From assembly GCA_037446725.1 (NCBI GenBank), contig JBBIIC010000006.1, positions 48,450 to 112,449 of the forward strand: a DNA stretch of 64,000 bases. The letters run 5' to 3'. Positions 58,117 to 64,000 of this stretch are shown here, piece by piece. The notes below the pieces were generated by a model that worked only from the letters and a program-made list of their open reading frames with translations, did no database searches and was not told the DNA's origin. The stretch is from JBBIIC01 sp037446725 (lineage in GTDB: Bacteria; Actinomycetota; Coriobacteriia; Anaerosomatales; SLCP01). The position numbers and the translations under genes are program-made. The number at the start of each line of letters is the position of its first letter. Within the stretch, counting starts at the first letter, position 1.

Positions 58117-59463
58117 CTAGGCGCCTTCGCACATCGAACCGGCGGCGAAGTCGTAGTCCTCCAGCATGCCCGCGTTGTACGCCTCGTAGGCCGCAAGATC
58201 GAAGTGACCGTGGCCGGACAGCCCGAAGAGGATCGTCCGGTTCTCTCCCGCCTCCCGGGCAGCGAGCGCCTCGTCGATGGCCGCGCGGATCGCGTGGCTG
58301 CTCTCCGGCGCGGGCAGGATTCCTTCGGTCCGGGCGAACTGGACCGCGGCCTCGAAGCACGCGTTCTGATGGACCGCGACGGCCTCGATCGCGTCTTCCT
58401 TGCGCAGGAGCGAGACGAGCGGCGAGTCGCCGTGGTAGCGCAGGCCGCCCGCGTGGATGCCGGCGGGCACGAAGTCGTGTCCGAGCGTGTACATCATCAT
58501 CTTCGGCGTCATGCCGGCCTCGTCGCCGAGGTCGTAGCGGTACTCGCCCGCGGTGAGCGTCGGGCACGCTTTGGGCTCGACTGCGACGAGCCGCGCGTTG
58601 GACTTCCCGTCCAGCTTGCGCTTGTAGTAGGGGAACGCGAGACCGGCGAAGTTGGAGCCTCCGCCGACGCACGCCACGATGACGTCGGGCTCGGCCTGCG
58701 CCATGTCCATCTGGACGATGGCCTCTTCTCCGATGATCGTCTGGTGCAGACAGACGTGGTTGAGTACGCTGCCGAGGCAGTAATGGGTGTCGTCGCGCAT
58801 CGCCGCGTCCTCGACGGCCTCCGAGATCGCGATACCGAGGCTGCCGAGCGAGTCCGGATCGAGATCGAGCACGTGGCGGCCGGCGTTGGTGCGGGTGGAC
58901 GGCGAGGCGATGACCTCGGCGCCGTAGGTCTCCATCAGGATGCGGCGGTAGGGCTTCTGCTTGTAGGAGATGCCCACCATGTAGACGACGCACTCCATGC
59001 CGTAGAGCGCGCACGCGATGGAGAGCGCGCTTCCCCACTGGCCCGCGCCGGTTTCGGTCGAAATGCGCTTGATGCCCTCCTGCTTGTTGTAGAACGCCTG
59101 CGGTATGGCGGTGTTGGGCTTGTGACTTCCCGCCGGCGAGACGCCTTCGTACTTGTAGAAGATCTTGATGCCGTCAGGCAGGCCGAGCAGCTTCTCAAGC
59201 TGACGGGCGCGGTTGAGCGGGGCGGGCCGGTAGGTCCGGTAGACCTCCATGACCTCCTCGGGAATCTCGATGTAGCGCTCCATCGAGACCTCCTGTTTGA
59301 TGAGCTCCATCGCGAACAGCGGCGAGAGCGCGTCCGGGCCGATGGGCTCGTCGGTCGCCGGGTGAAGCGGCGGAGCGAGCGGGGCGGGCAGGTCCGGGTT
59401 GATGTTGTACCACTTGGTCGGCATCTGCTTCTCGTCGAGCACGAACCTGGTCCAGTCTGGCAT
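58117..59463 (-). CDS. trpB2: TrpB2-type tryptophan synthase beta-like protein
   Basis: The 448-residue PLP enzyme belongs to the longer TrpB2 group: PTKWYNINPDLPAPLAPPLHP at the N terminus, RPAPLNRARQLEKLL, the PLP motif YEGVSPAGSHKPNTA (Lys in GSHKPN), STETGAGQWGSALSIACALYGM and CVGGGSNFAGLAFPY. TrpB2 makes tryptophan from indole and serine on its own and is thought to salvage indole. Both TrpB2 and TrpB1 sit in this operon, separated by trpF. The ATG at 59463 has GGAGGAG upstream. Confidence 0.93.
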   Translation of the reverse strand: MPDWTRFVLDEKQMPTKWYNINPDLPAPLAPPLHPATDEPIGPDALSPLFAMELIKQEVSMERYIEIPEEVMEVYRTYRPAPLNRARQLEKLLGLPDGIKIFYKYEGVSPAGSHKPNTAIPQAFYNKQEGIKRISTETGAGQWGSALSIACALYGMECVVYMVGISYKQKPYRRILMETYGAEVIASPSTRTNAGRHVLDLDPDSLGSLGIAISEAVEDAAMRDDTHYCLGSVLNHVCLHQTIIGEEAIVQMDMAQAEPDVIVACVGGGSNFAGLAFPYYKRKLDGKSNARLVAVEPKACPTLTAGEYRYDLGDEAGMTPKMMMYTLGHDFVPAGIHAGGLRYHGDSPLVSLLRKEDAIEAVAVHQNACFEAAVQFARTEGILPAPESSHAIRAAIDEALAAREAGENRTILFGLSGHGHFDLAAYEAYNAGMLEDYDFAAGSMCEGA

Positions 59464-59506
59464 GACGATCTCCTCCTCTACCGGTGCGTATCCCTGTCTC
59501 GGACTG

Positions 59507-60342
59507 TCATCGTCTCCGTGCCTCCTTCTCCTCCGACCTCGAAGCGCGGGTGAACACCTCCCGGGCGACACCCGTGAGTTCTGCGAGCACGTCCTCGGGA
59601 AACCGCGTGCGCATGAGCGCCTCGCCGACGAGTACGGCGCTGGCGCCGGCAGCAGCGGCGGCACGGACGTCGTCGCGCGTCCTCACGCCGCTCGCGGCAA
59701 CCGTGGTGGCCCCCGTCTCGGCCGAGGCCGCGACCACACGCCTTGCACGCTCGGAATCCATCTCGAGCGTGCGCAGGTCGCGGCTGTTGACGCCGATCAG
59801 TGCCGCCCCGGCGCCGAGCGCCACGTCGAGTTCGCCCTCGTCAACCACTTCCACGAGGCACTCGAGCCCGAGTGTCGCCGCGAGGTCGAGATAGCGTGTG
59901 ACCTCCTCGCCGAGCACGCTCGCCATGAGCAGGACCGCGTCGGCGCCGTGACCGCGCGCCACGAAGAGCTGCACTGGGTCGACGACGAAGTCCTTGCACA
60001 GCACCGGCACCTCGACCGCGTCGGCGACGTCGGAGAGGTCGCCGAACGATCCGGCGAAGACCTCGGGCTCGGTGAGCACGCTGATCGCCGCCGCCCCGCC
60101 ATCCTCGTAGTGGAGCGCCTGCTTGGAGGCCTCGCATTCGAGCGCGATCGGACCCGCGGCGGGGGACGCCTTCTTGACCTCGGCGATGACCGCGACGTCG
60201 ACGCGGTCGTTGAGCGCTGCGGCGAACGGCCGGGGCGGGCGCGAGCAGCACGCTAGCCGCTCGCGGTCCGCCGGAACGAGGCCACCCCACTCGGCGGCGA
60301 TGCGGGCGGTACGCTTCGCGATCATGTCGTCGAGGAAGCCGG

Positions 60343-60346
<4 letters not shown>
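59507..60346 (-). CDS. trpC: Indole-3-glycerol phosphate synthase
   Basis: The 279-residue TIM barrel has VAVIAEVKKASPAAGPI (catalytic Lys and Ser region), ISVLTEPEVFAGS, VPVLCKDFVVDPVQL, ADAVLLMASVL, LECLVEVVDEGEL and LIGVNSRDLRTLEMD. It closes the indole ring from carboxyphenylaminodeoxyribulose phosphate. The start overlaps trpGD by 4 nt. The tail after residue 255 (TRASRSEEKEARRR) is basic and unstructured. Confidence 0.96.
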
Positions 60347-62009
<1,663 letters not shown>

Positions 62010-62013
<4 letters not shown>

Positions 62014-63503
62014 GCGCCCACCGCCTGGGGCTCGACGTGCATGCCTGCAGCGAGTTCGAGCGCGTGGTGGAGCGCCCTCGCCTTGTGCAGAGTCTCCTCG
62101 TACTCGCACTGCGGGTCTGAGTCGGCGACGATTCCGGCGCCGGACTGCAGGTAGGCCCGTCCGTTCGCGATCACGAACGTGCGGATGGTGATGCACATGT
62201 CCATCGCCCCATCGAGGCCCACGTAGCCCACGGTTCCGGCGTAGGGCCCTCGGGCGGCAGGCTCGAGCTCGCGGATGACCTCCATGGCACGGATCTTCGG
62301 CGCCCCTGAGACCGTACCGGCCGGGAAGGCGGCGCGCAGTGCATCGAAGGCGGACTTGCCGGGAGCGAGCGTGCCGGTGACGTTGGAGACGATGTGCATG
62401 ACGTGGCTGTAGTTCTCGACCTCCATCAGTTCGTCGACGGTCACCGAGCCGGGCACGCAGACCCGGCCGAGGTCGTTGCGCCCGAGGTCGACGAGCATGA
62501 CGTGCTCGGCGCGCTCCTTCTCGTCGGCGAGCAGGTCCGCGCGCAACCGGCCGTCCTCGACCAGGTCGGCGCCGCGCGGGCGGGTTCCGGCGAGCGGGCG
62601 CGTGAGCACGGTGTCGCCCTCGACGCGGACGAGGGGCTCCGGGCTCGAGCCGACGAGCGTGACGTCACGAGTGCGCAGGTAGAACATGTACGGGCTCGGA
62701 TTGACGGCACGCAGCACGCGGTAGAGGTCGAGCCCGTCGCCGTCGTACGGAGCGCTGAAACGCTGCGACAGCACGACCTGGAAGACGTCGCCGGCGGCGA
62801 TGTAGTCTTTGGCGCGCCCGACGCTTGTCAGGAACTCCTCGCGGGTGGTCTCCGCCGCAAGCGGGACCTCGGCGCTCTGCCCGACAGCGCCGAGACGCGC
62901 GCCGGCGGGACCGGCGTCGATGCGACGTAGCGCAGCGTCGATGCGGCCGAGCGCGCGGTCGTAGGCGGCCGCGGGAGCGGCACCCGGGCGCACCGGCGCG
63001 ATGACCTGCATGACGCGCCGCGCATGGTCGAACGCGATGACGATATCGGCGAGCATGAACGCCATGTCGGGCACCGGAATCTCGGCGTCGTGGCGCGGCA
63101 CGCGCTCGAATCCCGCCGCCACCTCGTAGCCGACGTAGCCGACCGCACCGCCGACGAAGCGCGGAAGCCTCGGCACGCGGGCGACAGTCCCCGCAGCCAG
63201 CCTACGCTCGACGACGGTGAGCGGGTCTGCGGCGCGCTCGCCCACGACGCCACCGTTCTCGACGACGACCTCCTCGCCGTGGGCGGTGATGGTCTCGCGG
63301 TCGCCCAGACCGAGGAAGCTGTAGCGTCCCATGCGCTCGCCGCCTGAGACGCTCTCCAGCAGGAAGGCGTGCTCGACATCCTCGGCGAGCGCCATGAACG
63401 CCGAGATCGGCGTGGTGAGGTCCGCGTAGACCTCGCGCGCGACGGGGACCACGTCGTGGTCGGCGGCGAGCCTCGCGAACTCGTCTCTGCTCGGTACGAT
63501 CAT
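62010..63503 (-). CDS. trpE: Anthranilate synthase component I
   Basis: The 497-residue chorismate enzyme has the N-terminal feedback region (AFLLESVSGGERMGRYSFLG) and the catalytic core FQVVLSQRFS, PSPYMFYLR, VGSSPEPLVRVEGDTVLTRPLAGTRPRG, EHVMLVDLGRNDLGRV, SHVMHIVSNVTG and FPAGTVSGAPKIRAMEVI. LLESxxGG is the motif that binds tryptophan for feedback inhibition. The ATG at 63503 has AGGAG upstream. The T-box leader lies directly before it. Confidence 0.97.
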
Positions 63504-63586
63504 GCCCTGCTGCTCCTCACCGGTGGCGTTCGGGCCGCACGGTACGCGGCCGGTCTCCTCGGCGGGATGCGGGGCCCGGAAAACAC

Positions 63587-63905
63587 AAAACCCCTCATCC
63601 CTCAAGGGACGAGAGGTCATCTCGCGGTGCCACCCTTGTTGCCCTCCCCGTGCGGGGCGGGCCACTCATCCTGTCGGTACGTGGACCTTCGTGAGCACCA
63701 TACGCCGAGCGGCGTCACGCGCTCCGGTCCGGATACCCGGCCCCTTGTATCGGTGGGGGTCCGCCGGGACTAGCGGGCTTTCGCCTTTGTCCTCGGTGCC
63801 TCAGGGGTCCATTCCCTCCGGTCGCTCACGTCGGTTTCCACCAGCCACCGACTCTCTCTGCTTCGCATCCGGGGTACTCCTCCCCGTCTCAGGCACGTAT
63901 TCGTT
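63587..63905 (-). promoter_or_regulatory. Tryptophan T-box leader of the trp operon
   Basis: On the minus strand the leader has an AGTA motif (63878-63875), a Stem I distal segment around GGTGGAAACCGAC, and the specifier GAA-TGG-A, with TGG at 63811-63809 (Trp codon). It ends with the conserved T-box GGGTGGCACCGCG (63635-63623) and the terminator CCTCTCGTCCC, TTGA, GGGATGAGGGG, TTTT (63616-63587). Uncharged tRNA-Trp would stabilise the antiterminator and switch on trpE-GD-C-B2-F-B-A. The terminator ends about 84 nt before the trpE start. Confidence 0.93.
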
Positions 63906-63915
63906 TGTGCGGGCG

Positions 63916-63945
63916 AGTGTAGCACCGCGGCCGAGACTGGCGCAA
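63916..63945 (-). promoter_or_regulatory. Putative trp operon promoter
   Basis: The minus strand has TTGCGC (63945-63940) and TACACT (63921-63916) with an 18-bp spacer. Each hexamer matches the consensus in four of six positions or better. Transcription would begin near 63908, at the 5' end of the T-box Stem I. The 55 bases beyond, to the window end, are extremely GC-rich short repeats with no supported gene. Confidence 0.5.
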
Positions 63946-64000
63946 CCGGCCGGGCCGAGCGGCCGGGCCGGGCGACACGCGACGGCCCCTAAGCCGCCGA

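Noticed and set aside
63946..64000. Repeat array or CRISPR-like element at the window end
   Set aside because: It consists of short overlapping CGGCCGGGCC units without regular spacers and is probably a GC-rich terminator or low-complexity intergenic DNA of the next gene.

Overview
The window reads as chromosomal DNA from a high-GC, anaerobic actinobacterium-like organism. GC-rich codons, GTG starts with strong Shine-Dalgarno sites and GTGA/ATGA stop-start overlaps are common throughout. Anaerobic signatures include an aldehyde:ferredoxin oxidoreductase, a PPi-type phosphofructokinase, an HdrB-HdrC fusion and ferredoxin-type glutamate synthase modules. A Cheo-type LexA box (Gram-positive style), a PdtaS/PdtaR pair and GlnR-like boxes point to Actinomycetota; a Coriobacteriia-like lineage is my inference. 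One 100-N scaffold gap marks a draft assembly. I see no insertion sequence, prophage or CRISPR array.

Layout. 0-6 kb: the 5' end of uvrA, a secreted propeller protein, the nitrogen operon amt-glnK-glnD and a corrinoid adenosyltransferase. 6-16 kb: acs, larE, a UbiB-like kinase with a coiled-coil partner, a metal-efflux operon (CadC/SmtB-like repressor plus Zn/Cd P-type ATPase) and a PEP synthase-like enzyme. 16-25 kb: an orphan cytochrome b, then uvrB, a lytic transglycosylase, coaE, rpsA and polA. 25-38 kb: a nitrogen-assimilation block holding a GlnR-like regulator, glnA, a glutamate synthase-like FMN protein, YchF, two PH-domain membrane proteins, and an operon joining a fused HdrBC protein to three split glutamate synthase subunits. 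38-45 kb: a metallophosphoesterase, mgtE, pdtaR/pdtaS, tRNA-Leu(CAA), a decayed MFS gene and a LexA-box-controlled UvrD-type helicase. 45-55 kb: a nine-gene minus-strand run (nadE, GNAT, class I aldolase, accD, accA, PPi-PFK, AOR, class II aldolase, LOG). 55-64 kb: a complete trp operon behind a tryptophan T-box.

The most striking observation is in the metal-efflux operon. The ATPase frame is continuous from 13321 to 10913 except for one TGA at 13030-13028. That TGA stands exactly where the first cysteine of the second heavy-metal-binding CxxC motif should be (GLD-TGA-PDC). A hairpin with a bulged pyrimidine and a GG-starting tetraloop follows at about the distance seen in bacterial SECIS elements. 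The simplest reading is a selenocysteine-containing (UxxC) CadA/ZntA-type ATPase.

The second is the hdrBC-gltB1-gltB2-gltB3 operon. It has no NADPH-binding GltD subunit nearby and it carries a terminator-like hairpin in its leader, which suggests unusual electron supply and attenuation control for glutamate synthesis. GlnR-like boxes (GAAAC/GTnAC on an 11-bp phase) between glnA and the glutamate synthase-like gene tie the nitrogen genes together.
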